Positions 32,598-41,346 of a DNA stretch of 64,000 nt are shown piece by piece. Under the pieces are notes generated by a model. That model was not told the DNA's origin. It was given only the letters and a program-made list of their open reading frames with translations, and searched no databases. Positions within the stretch are counted from its first letter, which is position 1, and every line of letters starts with the position of its first letter. A program made the position numbers and the translations under genes. This DNA comes from JASSUD01 sp031963045 (GTDB taxonomy: Bacteria > Pseudomonadota > Gammaproteobacteria > Burkholderiales > Burkholderiaceae). The DNA is taken from contig JASSUK010000012.1 in the NCBI GenBank assembly GCA_031963045.1, forward strand, positions 20,512-84,511, read 5' to 3'.

Positions 32598-33791
32598 TTA
32601 GAGCGGCATAGTCCTCTGGTAACTGTATTTTTGCTCTGCAAAAAAATAATGCGATTTTGAGCTTTCAGCGGAATAGATGGGTATGTTTTTGCCAGTATTG
32701 TTTTCAGTCACTTGAAATTCTTCATACGCAGATATAACCAGATGACGCTCGCGAAACACCCTGTTTATTTCATTGTCTCTTAAAGTTTTTATTTCTCTAA
32801 AAAGATTGATAGTTTGCATTCTATGGTAGTTTGCATACGCTTCTCTACTGGAAAAATTATTTAATTCGTTTATAGAGTTTTTCAGATTTTTTAGACTTGC
32901 CTTGAGTTCATCCAGTACATCTATTAATGAAGATTGCTTATGGTCGTTTATCAATTCTTTTATGTTTGATTTTCCCTCTAATATGGCTGCCACTGCCATT
33001 AAGAAAGTGGTGATAATGCTGAGGCATAATTGAGAGAGGCATATAATTCCAAATGTAAAAAGCGTATCAATAATGCCGCTTACTAGTGATATGCATCCAA
33101 TAATAGCCAGGGTTTTTAATTTTTCTTTAAGAAAATTGGGCTCGTCATTCAGCTCTTCTTTGAAGGCAGTAGTGTCCTTTATTATTTCATTAATTGTTTG
33201 GGTGCAAACATTCAAATCTATGTTGAAAGTTTCTGTAGTGCTTTCGCTCAAAGAAGATACGTGATCCCCTAGTCTGATTTGCTCTTCCAGTATGATGATT
33301 TCATTACTAAAATTTTCTTTCATTGCATTAAATGTTTTTATATTTTCATTGTTTTTTTTGATAAAATCTTCATTTATTTTTTTTGATTCTAATGTGCTGC
33401 CAAAAATGTCAGAACTTGTTTTTTTGCTGGCTTTATTTTCTATTTGTTTTGGCGTTTCTGTATAGTTTTGCTCATAGGTTAAATTTTTGCCCGAAGGAGA
33501 TGCCTCAATATGACTGGTAGCGCTATATGTATCTTGTATGGTATCTAATATTTTTATTATTTCGCAAATATTGTGGTATGACTTTTTTATCTCAGACAAT
33601 TTTAGTTGCAATCCCTCTATATTTTTTTTGATTAGAGATTCTGGAACCCATTCATTATCATTTGTTTGAGCATGTACAGCATGGTCATACATTGCAAACT
33701 GTGAGCCAGTTACACCCTTTGGATGGCTGTTTCCTAGTTGCAAAGCCATTGGCGAAGCAGTCATTGAATTGGGCCTTTGGATAGTACACAT
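32598..33791 (-). CDS. Coiled-coil protein with central hydrophobic hairpin, unknown
   Basis: Not recognised. GGAGG seven bases before the ATG at 33791 fixes the start (MCTIQRPNS; 397 residues). The first 50 residues are polar. A long helical, Lys/Glu/Asn-rich region with coiled-coil character spans about 50-220. A bilobed hydrophobic stretch (LAIIGCISLVSGIIDTLFTF and QLCLSIITTFLMAVAAI) follows at about 227-270, then a second coiled coil (LDELKASLKNLKNSINELNN) and a Tyr-rich tail. No signal peptide. AT-rich codon use. The layout resembles membrane-inserting secreted proteins such as type III translocators or chlamydial Inc proteins; this is a similarity of form only. Confidence 0.72.
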   Translation of the reverse strand: MCTIQRPNSMTASPMALQLGNSHPKGVTGSQFAMYDHAVHAQTNDNEWVPESLIKKNIEGLQLKLSEIKKSYHNICEIIKILDTIQDTYSATSHIEASPSGKNLTYEQNYTETPKQIENKASKKTSSDIFGSTLESKKINEDFIKKNNENIKTFNAMKENFSNEIIILEEQIRLGDHVSSLSESTTETFNIDLNVCTQTINEIIKDTTAFKEELNDEPNFLKEKLKTLAIIGCISLVSGIIDTLFTFGIICLSQLCLSIITTFLMAVAAILEGKSNIKELINDHKQSSLIDVLDELKASLKNLKNSINELNNFSSREAYANYHRMQTINLFREIKTLRDNEINRVFRERHLVISAYEEFQVTENNTGKNIPIYSAESSKSHYFFAEQKYSYQRTMPL

Positions 33792-34343
33792 ATTTTTGCC
33801 TCCAACAGGATGCATGTATATACATCCTGTTTTGGAAATTATTTAATTATTTTTTATAAAGTTATTCATATATAGCTTATTCAGTCCGAAGCCAACCGTA
33901 ATGTAATTATTTTTTGAAATAAGAAATTTTTCTCAAATCGTTATGCACCTACAGGATCAGGAGGATTCTTTATGAAAAGTTCAGCACAGGGCGAATCATA
34001 GCTGGTTCATTGTCTCAAGAAGGTCTCATATCTCTGTATTTCTTTTTCAGAGCCCCTTATTCTGCTAGGTCATAAAATCCTTGTCCCTGTTTAAGAAAAT
34101 ATCGCACCGATAGCAATATAGAGGCTGTGCAAGCTTCTTAGGCAATTTTCTTCTGCTAAGAATCCACTAGTAATCTCTCAAAGCATCATTATCAGATGAG
34201 AGGCATTACCTGTTATTCAATCTATATAAGTTATTTGCTTACAGCTGGGTGGGATTATTCTGAAATCTCCATAAGATGCATACTCATTTTGCTTTTCTTG
34301 TGATTGTTGAAGTTTGATAGAACCTTTTTACATCGGTATATCG

Positions 34344-34400
34344 GTAGGTTGGTGGTGAGGTACGAACCCCAACATGCATACCACAATCTTTTTTAATACC
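34344..34400. repeat. Family A REP, left half
   Basis: GTAGGTTGGTGGTGAGGTAC and GAACCCCAACATGCATACCA, a consensus left end. The bases before it (CTTTTCTTGTG... GGTATATCG) and after it (ACAATC...CATAACATCA) recur around 41232, so this copy belongs to a longer dispersed repeat. Confidence 0.85.
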
Positions 34401-34671
34401 CGCATAACATCAATTAATCATAGCTGAGAAACTGGTTCAAAGTCCCCAAGAAAAATCTTAATACGCGTGATTTTTTAGGATGGTGTAGTGTTATAGAGCA
34501 GGAGTACTGCATTGAGTAGCTTCCACCATAGTCTCTATATAGAAGAATTTTGTGGGATCTTTAGCGATTTTAAGTTTTTTCTTATGCGCTACTATAAGTA
34601 ACTGATGTTGCGCATATTATAGAACGGCGAATGTTGATAAGTAGAGCACAAAGATTAAAAGAAGGTGGTAT

Positions 34672-34775
34672 GCATGTTGTGATTCCTTCGTCACCACCAC
34701 CCTACAGTTCCTTGTAGGTTGGTTTATGTGCGAACCACAACATGCACACTACAGTCTTTTTGAGTACCTGCGCAA
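34672..34775. repeat. Family A right end followed by left end
   Basis: GCATGTTGTGATTCCTTCGT...CACCACCCTAC (right end, ending 34705), nine bases, then GTAGGTTGGTTTATGTGCGA (left end with changes) and the ACAGTCTTTTTGAGTACCTG tail also seen after 41232. Confidence 0.8.
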
Positions 34776-34786
34776 CATCAGTACTG

Positions 34787-35845
34787 TCAGACTGTGAGGA
34801 CGGTAAAAGAACTACTTGCTGTGCTGCAAGACAGATCTGGATGAGGATATTTTTTCTGACGATAGCTATCAAATACTTTATATAGGTCTTTTATATTTTC
34901 ACCTTTTTGAAATAGTGCTTTGATTATTTGATGCCTTAAAAGAACATTTTCCGATGCTTCATCCATAATTTTACTTTTTAATACTTCCTCCTCGCTCGGG
35001 CGATGCTCGGAAAAATTCTTCAATGCAGCTAGTAGGTCATTGTCTTTGCCTTGTTCTGTTTTTTGATGTTCTAGTTGCAAAGCCATGATCGATTCGGAAT
35101 TGCGTTGTAATGCAGCTAATGTAGTATTAATTTCTTCTTCATAGAGAAGTTCTTTTATATCTGTCAGCGCGGGGAGCAATGATTGATAAATTTTTACTAT
35201 GGCAGATGCATCTCCATTTTTGAGTTTGAACATATGTATAGCAGTAAACTGTATTATTTGAGTTGCCAGCGGTAATAAATTTAGAAAAAATGGTATAGAT
35301 ATGCCGGCAAAATTATCTGTAGGTAAAATATTTGTGTTGACTAAATAAGTCCAAATAGCTACGGAAAATGCAGTGAAAACAGTGGATAGCTTATTCAATG
35401 TAGAATAATCCATCTCTTCGTCAATATTTATATTTATAATGCTTTCACTCATTTCTCCTATAATAAATTCTAATGTTTGTCGGTTATTTCTTGCGCTCAC
35501 ATGATTATGGCCATCTATAATTTTTGCTATCTCATTGATAAGCACTAATGATGACTGTATGCTGCTTCTTACCACTTCACTCTCTTTTTTGAAAAGCACA
35601 TTTTTTATTTGATTTCTATCTAGTGCATTTCTTATATTTTCTAGTTTTCTTTTAGAATCATCAATTTTTTTACGTAACACTCTTCCGTGTTGATCATACC
35701 CTGGCCTGGAAGTGACTTCTTCTAGAATAACCTCTTGCTGTTCTTGCTGGGTTCTATGAAAATTTAGATTGGGCAGCTTTTCTGTCAATGCGTGACTTGC
35801 ATGTTTTATTTTTAATCCCATTGATGCGATGGAGTCTATATTCAT
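34787..35845 (-). CDS. Helical protein with hydrophobic hairpin, unknown
   Basis: Not recognised. 352 residues, AT-rich. N-terminal polar region, a helical segment at about 50-110 (LRKKIDDSKRKLENIRNAL), two hydrophobic segments at about 153-171 and 180-205 (STVFTAFSVAIWTYLV; SIPFFLNLLPLATQIIQFTA), then charged helices to the end (EEEVLKSKIMDEASENVLLR) and a Ser/Thr-rich tail. Same architecture as the product of the gene at 32598, to which it shows no clear sequence identity by eye. No signal peptide and a weak ribosome site. It may be a membrane-inserting effector; unproven. Confidence 0.7.
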   Translation of the reverse strand: MNIDSIASMGLKIKHASHALTEKLPNLNFHRTQQEQQEVILEEVTSRPGYDQHGRVLRKKIDDSKRKLENIRNALDRNQIKNVLFKKESEVVRSSIQSSLVLINEIAKIIDGHNHVSARNNRQTLEFIIGEMSESIININIDEEMDYSTLNKLSTVFTAFSVAIWTYLVNTNILPTDNFAGISIPFFLNLLPLATQIIQFTAIHMFKLKNGDASAIVKIYQSLLPALTDIKELLYEEEINTTLAALQRNSESIMALQLEHQKTEQGKDNDLLAALKNFSEHRPSEEEVLKSKIMDEASENVLLRHQIIKALFQKGENIKDLYKVFDSYRQKKYPHPDLSCSTASSSFTVLTV

Positions 35846-36010
35846 ATCATATCCATTAAATTAATTAATTAATGAAAGAATTTTTCAATTATAGGCAAAT
35901 ATTCTTTCATTTTTATAATGGACTATGAGGGCGGTGCACGTAATTTTGAACAAGAAAACGTAGGTAAATTATAGGTCGTGGCGCAATGGTGGATGATATT
36001 GCGAATTATT

Positions 36011-36052
36011 AAAATAAAAAAAGCCCCTGCTATTTTTAGAACAGGGGCTTTT
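36011..36052 (-). terminator. Terminator of ribBA-ribH-nusB
   Basis: AAAAGCCCCTG and CAGGGGCTTTT form an 11-bp stem around 12 bases. On the minus strand it is followed by a long T-rich run (36011-36018). It lies 27 bp after the nusB stop. Confidence 0.9.
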
Positions 36053-36078
36053 AAAATGGTAAGGACCAAAAACGGGCA

Positions 36079-36546
36079 TTATGCTGTATGGCGATTAGGT
36101 CCTTTACTTACGGGGCGCCGTGGTGCTTCTTTGGTCTCTTGTTCGCGTAAGCGTAGCGCTGCTTTATTAAGAACGCCATTGACATATTTATATCCATCTA
36201 CGCTGCCAAATGTTTTGGCAAGCTCCACCCCTTCGTTGATGACTACACGATAAGGAATGTCATCCTGTTTGGCGAGTTCGTAGATGCAAATGAGCAAAAT
36301 AGCATGCTCTACAGGAGAGAGCTCTGTCAGAGGACGATCTAAAAAAGGGAGGAGTTGATCGGTCAATGATGAGATATTTTTGAGAACGGCATAGAGCAAG
36401 GTTTTAAAATAATCCTTATCAATTTTTTCAAAATCGATTTCATCTTGTGCATGTTGCTCAATATTTTCAGGAGAGTCTTGTGAGACTAGCCATTGATATA
36501 TTCCCTGTACGGCGCATGCACGTGCCTGATGACGTGCGCTTTTCAT
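36079..36546 (-). CDS. nusB: Transcription antitermination factor NusB
   Basis: Binds boxA RNA with NusE in rRNA antitermination. All-helical, 155 residues. The opening KSARHQARACAVQGIYQWL, DRPLTELSPVEHAILLICIYEL and YRVVINEGVELAKTFGSVDGYKYVNGVL (given in parts: INEGVELAKTFGS, DGYKYVNGVL) are diagnostic. Overlaps ribH by 4 bp and ends at a strong terminator. Confidence 0.96.
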   Translation of the reverse strand: MKSARHQARACAVQGIYQWLVSQDSPENIEQHAQDEIDFEKIDKDYFKTLLYAVLKNISSLTDQLLPFLDRPLTELSPVEHAILLICIYELAKQDDIPYRVVINEGVELAKTFGSVDGYKYVNGVLNKAALRLREQETKEAPRRPVSKGPNRHTA

Positions 36547-37028
36547 GACTCATCTCCAATTGGTGATAGCGCTTCAAGGGTGACGCACATATTCGCCATT
36601 TCTACTGCAGCCCGTGCGACATAGCGTCCTTTTTCAGAGATACGTGTTTTGGCCTGTTCCAGGGTGTCGGTAGTTAAAATGCCATTCAGTATAGGAATTT
36701 CAAAATCTAACCCTACACGTGTAAGCCCTGAAGCGCTTTCATTGGATACGACCTCGAAATGATACGTATCTCCTCGCACTACAGCGCCTAGTGCAACAAG
36801 CGCATCAAATTGTTCAGTTTGAGCTAATTTCTGAAGCGCAAGAGGGATTTCTAGACAACCTGGAACCGTGATGAGCAAAATATCTTCTGTGGCTAAACCG
36901 AGAGCTTCGAGTTCTTCGGTGCATGCATCTGTAATGCCATTAGTAATCGTTTCATTAAAGCGCGATTGGACGATGCCAATGCGTAGTCCTTCGCCATCTA
37001 GTTGAGGAAAATCATTTCCGGTATTCAT
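36543..37028 (-). CDS. ribH: 6,7-dimethyl-8-ribityllumazine synthase
   Basis: Penultimate step of riboflavin synthesis; forms icosahedral or pentameric shells in relatives. 161 residues with IGIVQSRFNETI, VPGCLEIPLALQ, ALGAVVRGDTYHFEVV (catalytic His and loop) and IPILNGILTTDTLEQA. Coupled to nusB by a 4-bp overlap, as in many bacteria. Downstream of ribBA across a family B repeat. Confidence 0.97.
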   Translation of the reverse strand: MNTGNDFPQLDGEGLRIGIVQSRFNETITNGITDACTEELEALGLATEDILLITVPGCLEIPLALQKLAQTEQFDALVALGAVVRGDTYHFEVVSNESASGLTRVGLDFEIPILNGILTTDTLEQAKTRISEKGRYVARAAVEMANMCVTLEALSPIGDES

Positions 37029-37199
37029 GCTATGCCTACTTATTTGAATTAGTTAAAAGAAAGAGAAAATAGCAGCCAAGCTATTTCCCAAGGTTTGTTT
37101 CTAAAAGCCCACTCTCACTTTCTCTGAGTCTAATCATCATAGTGCGGGAGCCTTTCGCTACACGACCGCAAAGAGGGGCTTTATACTTTTATTAGATCT

Positions 37200-37248
37200 T
37201 AGGGCGTGTCCTCAATTGGCCCTTTTGGGCGATTGAGGGCATGCCCTA
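37200..37248. repeat. Family B palindromic repeat, short copy
   Basis: TAGGGCGTGTCCTCAATTGG to GATTGAGGGCATGCCCTA, 49 bp. It lies between ribBA and ribH, ten bases from the ribBA stop, and could attenuate the operon. Confidence 0.85.
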
Positions 37249-37258
37249 GGTAGACCGG

Positions 37259-38401
37259 TCAGTTTTCTTCACCGTGCAGAGGCGTGAATTCCGTCACTTC
37301 TAGCCCATAGGCTGCTAGCCCTCCCAATTTTCTGGGGCTGGAGAGTATACGCATTTTGCGTACATGGAGATCACGCAGAATTTGCGCGCCTATTCCGTAG
37401 GTCTTGAAGTCGATGGGGCGATGCCGAAGTTGCTCTGTTTTATCAGGATTATCCAGAGCAATATACGTCTCCATTAATGTGTTTTGTGGGCTATTGCAGT
37501 TCAGTAGAACAGCTACTCCAGCGTGTGGGCTCTGTGCAATATGCTGCAATGCAGCGGCGAGAGACCAAGAACGCACAGGAAGGTTGGTTTCTAGGCAATC
37601 TAGAATCGAAGTGGGTTCGTGTACCCGTACAACCGTTTCCTCATCAGGTTTAGGTTCGCCTTTGATCAATGCCAGATGCAAATTGTTACTAGAGCGATCT
37701 GTATACAAGACCGTACGAAATGATCCATAGGGCGTATTCAGTGTGCGCTGTGCAACACGGTCAATGATGGATTCAGTTTGGCTTCGATATTGAATGAGAT
37801 CCGCAACGGTGCCTAGCTTAAGTTTATGCGTAGCCGCAAATTCTATTAAGTCGGGCAAGCGGGCCATAGTGCCGTCAGGATTCATTATTTCACAGATAAC
37901 GGCTGCGGGAGTGAGGCCTGCTAAGGAGGTGAGATCGCAACCTGCTTCTGTATGACCGGCTCGTACGAGTACCCCTCCCGGTTGAGCCATTACAGGGAAT
38001 ATATGGCCTGGTTGTGCTAAATCTTCTGCGCGCGCATTAGAGGCTACTGCTGCTTGTACAGTACGAGCGCGATCTGCGGCTGAGATTCCAGTTGAAACCC
38101 CTTGTGCGGCTTCGATACTGACGGTAAAAGCCGTTCCATAACGGGCGCTATTGTTTTGCGCCATAAGCGGTAGGTTAAGCTGGCGGCACCGTTCTTGAGT
38201 CAGAGTAAGGCACACTAAACCACAGCCAAAGCGTGCCATAAAATTAATGGCTTCAGGCGTAACAAAGTCTGCTGCTAGTAGCAGATCGCCTTCATTTTCT
38301 CGCCCCTCATCATCTGCGAGGATGATCATCCTCCCCGCTTTAAGCTCAGCAATCAGTTCTTGGGTAGAAGAGAGCATAAAAGAACTCAAAAAAACCGCCA
38401 T
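37259..38401 (-). CDS. ribBA: RibBA: DHBP synthase with a RibA-like C-terminal domain
   Basis: The N-terminal half is 3,4-dihydroxy-2-butanone-4-phosphate synthase, complete with DDEGRENEGDLLLAADFVTP, FMARFGCGLVC, and HIFPVMAQPGGVLVRAGHTE. The C-terminal half has the GTP cyclohydrolase II fold (FRTVLYTDRSSNNLHLALIKG; FKTYGIGAQILRDLHVRKMR) but reads RVHEPTSILDCLETN where RibA has its zinc cysteines (SLRCDCG). It therefore probably lacks cyclohydrolase activity, as in the common Burkholderia form, and a separate ribA is needed. Start is ATG 38401 (380 residues, AAGG five bases upstream) or ATG 38377. Upstream gene is an unknown 39 bp away. Confidence 0.93.
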   Translation of the reverse strand: MAVFLSSFMLSSTQELIAELKAGRMIILADDEGRENEGDLLLAADFVTPEAINFMARFGCGLVCLTLTQERCRQLNLPLMAQNNSARYGTAFTVSIEAAQGVSTGISAADRARTVQAAVASNARAEDLAQPGHIFPVMAQPGGVLVRAGHTEAGCDLTSLAGLTPAAVICEIMNPDGTMARLPDLIEFAATHKLKLGTVADLIQYRSQTESIIDRVAQRTLNTPYGSFRTVLYTDRSSNNLHLALIKGEPKPDEETVVRVHEPTSILDCLETNLPVRSWSLAAALQHIAQSPHAGVAVLLNCNSPQNTLMETYIALDNPDKTEQLRHRPIDFKTYGIGAQILRDLHVRKMRILSSPRKLGGLAAYGLEVTEFTPLHGEEN

Positions 38402-38440
38402 TCTACCCTTCGCCGACTATAAAAAGAGGGATTGCGCTGC

Positions 38441-39541
38441 CTAGAAAAATATAGTGGGCGGTAATGGAATAGCGTGGTGGTTCCAGGAGTAATCCAGCGT
38501 TTCTACTCGAGATTGAGATTGCACTATCTCTAGAAGCAGTCTATTGAGGATGTCACAGCCCAGTATAGCGATATCTGGCTTAATTTCTTCAAGCCAAGGC
38601 CTAAGCAAATGCTTAGGTATCTGCTGATTATGACCAATTAATTTTGCTAACGCTTTGCGTTGCAGCGTCAAATTTTCACCAGCTACAGAACAGGCGCGAT
38701 AAAAATGTAATGCGCGGATCCAGGGTTTAGGCTGCGCACTTGAGCTGACAGAATGAAACGATTGAACGAGCTCATTGGACGCATAGCCAATGGCAAGATT
38801 ACTCTTAGAGATCAGTGCCACTATTTTTTTGCGCATACCCGATATTTGCCTCTCCATACTACTGGGATGATGCTCACATTTTAAGTAACCCAATGTCTGC
38901 ATCAAAATATTGCTTTCGGCATCCATTTGTATTTTATTTTTCTCTGGGCTGCGTGTAGAGTCTTTTTTTTCTAAAAGACTATTAATGTATTGAAAGATGG
39001 TCCAATCTTTCTCGCAAAGCTGTGCATATAGTGGATGTGTGGCATTCGAAGCTATATGTAGCTCTTTATCAAAGAAGAATATTTCCAAATATATTGCAAT
39101 GTGTGTCCATAGATAGCCCTCGTTACTTTCTTGGACTTTATCCATATTTTCGCTCAACAACTCCCAGAGTATGTCGCGTACCTCTGTGGGCTCAGACATA
39201 ATATAGGGGAAGTGCGCAGCGAGCTCGATCAATGCATCGGTGATCGCTTGGTTATTTATATGCGAGGTAGCCAGCGCAGATCTGAGTTGAGGGAGTGCAT
39301 GGCTATAGTCAATAGGCATGCTTGAATGGTGCCTAGATTGTTCTAATGCAAATGTAATATCTTTTACAGTTTGCTTGGCCGCGGAGGACGTAGTGGTCGT
39401 ATAGGTGGCAGCTATATTTTCAGGAGAAGACACAAAATTATCCAGCAAACTATTTTTTAACGAATAGAAAATACTGGATAGAGACAGATAGGAAGACTGT
39501 ACGGGAGGCATATTTTTTATTGAAATGGTAATAAGGTTCAC
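38441..39541 (-). CDS. Hypothetical protein upstream of ribBA
   Basis: Not recognised. I start it at GTG 39541 (VNLITISIKNMPP) because GGAGG stands five bases upstream; ATG 39574 would add 11 residues. 366 residues, mostly helical with no membrane segment after the first 15 residues. A Thr/Ser-rich patch (ATYTTTTSSAAK) is followed by alpha-helical pairs (LIELAAHFPYIMSEPTEVRD; LWTHIAIYLEIFFFDKEL), suggesting a helical-repeat scaffold. Codon use is less AT-biased than in other unknowns here. It ends 39 bp before ribBA and may be co-transcribed with it, though no link to riboflavin is apparent. Confidence 0.7.
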   Translation of the reverse strand: MNLITISIKNMPPVQSSYLSLSSIFYSLKNSLLDNFVSSPENIAATYTTTTSSAAKQTVKDITFALEQSRHHSSMPIDYSHALPQLRSALATSHINNQAITDALIELAAHFPYIMSEPTEVRDILWELLSENMDKVQESNEGYLWTHIAIYLEIFFFDKELHIASNATHPLYAQLCEKDWTIFQYINSLLEKKDSTRSPEKNKIQMDAESNILMQTLGYLKCEHHPSSMERQISGMRKKIVALISKSNLAIGYASNELVQSFHSVSSSAQPKPWIRALHFYRACSVAGENLTLQRKALAKLIGHNQQIPKHLLRPWLEEIKPDIAILGCDILNRLLLEIVQSQSRVETLDYSWNHHAIPLPPTIFF

Positions 39542-39795
39542 TATGACCTCCAAAAATGGCTTTGCAATACTCATGCAATATTTTTGATTATTATGTACTA
39601 GAGTAGAACGGCCTTCTGGCAGGTGATAATCAAATAGGAATTCTTTTTGTAAATTGTGGAAATTTTCTTAGAAAAATTCAAATTTTTAGAAAAGACCAAA
39701 GCAGTTTTTACACAGTATCCTTCAAGTGATCGGGCGCAAATACGAGGGAATGGTGTAGACCTTACTTATATGCGTAAAAGAGAGAACATAAAACA

Positions 39796-40695
39796 TCACT
39801 GCGCTATAGGCGCGCAGCTAACTTGAAAAATGGAGCGTTGTTCAGGTTGTGCATGCAAGCTTGCAGCGCTTAACTCGCCTCCCCAAATACAGCCTGTATC
39901 TAAGCCACAGACCCTATCACGCATGAGTAAACCAAGAGATGCCCAATGCCCAAAAACAATGGGGATATCAGCTGTAGCGCGATTAGGCATATCAAACCAA
40001 GCGCTCGCATTTTCAGGGGCTCTATGAAGAGGGCCTTTTGCCCATTTCGCATCTAACTCCATCTGCCCCTCTCGATCACCATACACATAGCAAAAACGCA
40101 TTTTTGTGAATACATTGGCTATAACGCGTAGGCGTTCATAGCCTTTAAGCGCATGGTTCCATGTACTATGCGATGCCCCAAAGGAGGGCGTATTTAAATG
40201 TAAAAGGCATTCTCTCCATTGTGGTCCGCGTAGTGCTGTTTCTAGCTCATGCGCGTATTCGAGTATTTGCGTAATATCCCATTGTGCTAGCACGCCTGCA
40301 TGTACCATCAGCCAGCCGTGCTCGTAGTGTGCAAGAGGCCTATGACGTAGCCAATCAATTAGATCAGGCGCATCAGGCGCTTTCAAAATATCCGTTACGG
40401 TATCCCCTTTCTGGATGGTGCGTACCCCTGCAGCTACCGCGAGTAAATGTAGCTCATGGTTTCCCAAAACAGTGGTAGCACGTGTACCAAAGGCCATCAC
40501 ATCGCGCAAAGTCCCCAGCGAATCTACCCCTCGGTTGACGATATCGCCCACAAACCACAAAGGAGTTTGCGCACTAGGCTGTGCTTTTTCCAGCAAAGCG
40601 TGCAAAGCACTACGGCAACCTTGGATATCTCCAAATGCAAGCGGTACCAAAGAGGGTGAGGAATGGTCTGCTGTACATGCGAGTGTGGAGGTCAT
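39796..40695 (-). CDS. apaH: Symmetrical bis(5'-nucleosyl)-tetraphosphatase
   Basis: Hydrolyses Ap4A to two ADP and in other bacteria decaps Np4-RNA. The metallophosphatase motifs GDIQGC, GDIVNRG and GNHE are in order, followed by MVHAGVLAQWD and FGHWASLGL with the later His ligands. 299 residues, slightly longer than the usual 280, with an N-terminal extension of about 14. Monocistronic, between two unknown or repeat-rich regions. Confidence 0.95.
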   Translation of the reverse strand: MTSTLACTADHSSPSLVPLAFGDIQGCRSALHALLEKAQPSAQTPLWFVGDIVNRGVDSLGTLRDVMAFGTRATTVLGNHELHLLAVAAGVRTIQKGDTVTDILKAPDAPDLIDWLRHRPLAHYEHGWLMVHAGVLAQWDITQILEYAHELETALRGPQWRECLLHLNTPSFGASHSTWNHALKGYERLRVIANVFTKMRFCYVYGDREGQMELDAKWAKGPLHRAPENASAWFDMPNRATADIPIVFGHWASLGLLMRDRVCGLDTGCIWGGELSAASLHAQPEQRSIFQVSCAPIAQ

Positions 40696-40758
40696 GGCTT
40701 TGAAATCTCTAGGAAACTGCTGGTCTTCCTCTAAAACTAGTAGTCGACAAAGCAGGGA

Positions 40759-40802
40759 TTAGGACATGCTCTCCTCTTTAAATTATTGAAGATATGTCCT
40801 AA
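40759..40802. repeat. Family B copy, degenerate
   Basis: TTAGGACATGCTCTCCTC...GAAGATATGTCCTAA keeps the inverted GGACAT/ATGTCC ends but has lost most of the central palindrome. Confidence 0.55.
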
Positions 40803-41035
40803 GCATGTACAACAATACGAATGATAGATAAGGGCCTTTTTGAAAGGCCGTAAGCCATCTCTGAAAAGTGGCTGAGAATCTGTAAAAAAATCCTAAAACA
40901 TATCCTAAGATGCCTTTGATGATCAAAAAAGTGCTTTCTTAGGATTGCTAGTATCTAATAATCTTGCCTTGCAGAAAAGTAGATAAAACTGTAATGCAAG
41001 ATTTATCCCAAATAGCGCTGTTTTTGGAAAGAATG

Positions 41036-41169
41036 GTAGGTTGGTGGTGAGGTACGAACCCTAATATGCATACCGCTGACTTTTGATCTTTGGTTTTGAG
41101 CATTTTTAAGCTGGTCATCAAGGACGTAGTGGTTTGCATGTTGGGGTTCCTTCGTCACCACCAACCTAC
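41036..41169. repeat. Family A full REPIN-like element
   Basis: 134 bp from GTAGGTTGG to CCAACCTAC. The interior differs from that of the 20406 copy at only a few positions, which points to recent spread of this subtype. Confidence 0.9.
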
Positions 41170-41178
41170 CATCCTTTG

Positions 41179-41330
41179 CCTTTTCTTGTGGTTAGTGGAG
41201 GTTTGCACAACCTTTTTGCATAGGCATATCGGTAGGTTGGTGGTGAGGTACGAACCCCAACATGCAACCACAGTCTTTTTGAGTACCTGCGTAACATCAG
41301 TTAATAATAACGTTTAACCGGTTTTTTAGT
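41179..41330. repeat. Long dispersed repeat containing a family A left half
   Basis: CTTTTCTTGTGGTTAGTGGA, then the left end GTAGGTTGGTGGTGAGG at 41232, then AGTCTTTTTGAGTACCTGCG and TAACATCAGTTAAT. Aligns with 34294-34440 over about 150 bp. Part of the tail also follows the left end at 34714. Confidence 0.7.
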
Positions 41331-41346
41331 AGCCCTTGGAAATGTC

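Larger units (their letters stand above)
33792..34786. other. Long intergenic stretch with family A fragments
   Basis: Nearly 1 kb without a convincing gene. AGGAGG at 33959-33964 precedes an ATG (33972) that opens a 9-codon frame (MKSSAQGES, stop at 34001), perhaps a gene remnant. A left family A end stands at 34344 and a right end at 34672-34705, 362 bp apart, followed by another left end at 34714. The 34294-34440 part is similar to 41179-41330. Confidence 0.6.
40696..41346. other. Repeat-filled intergenic region upstream of rfbB
   Basis: 650 bp holding a degenerate family B copy (40759-40802), a full family A element (41036-41169) and a family A left half inside a longer repeat (41179-41330). 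No gene seen; the rfbB promoter must lie within or just after the repeats. Confidence 0.75.

Noticed and set aside
37029..38440. FMN riboswitch in front of ribBA or ribH
   Set aside because: The upstream gaps are too short or filled by a repeat, and the conserved RFN-element segments were not seen.
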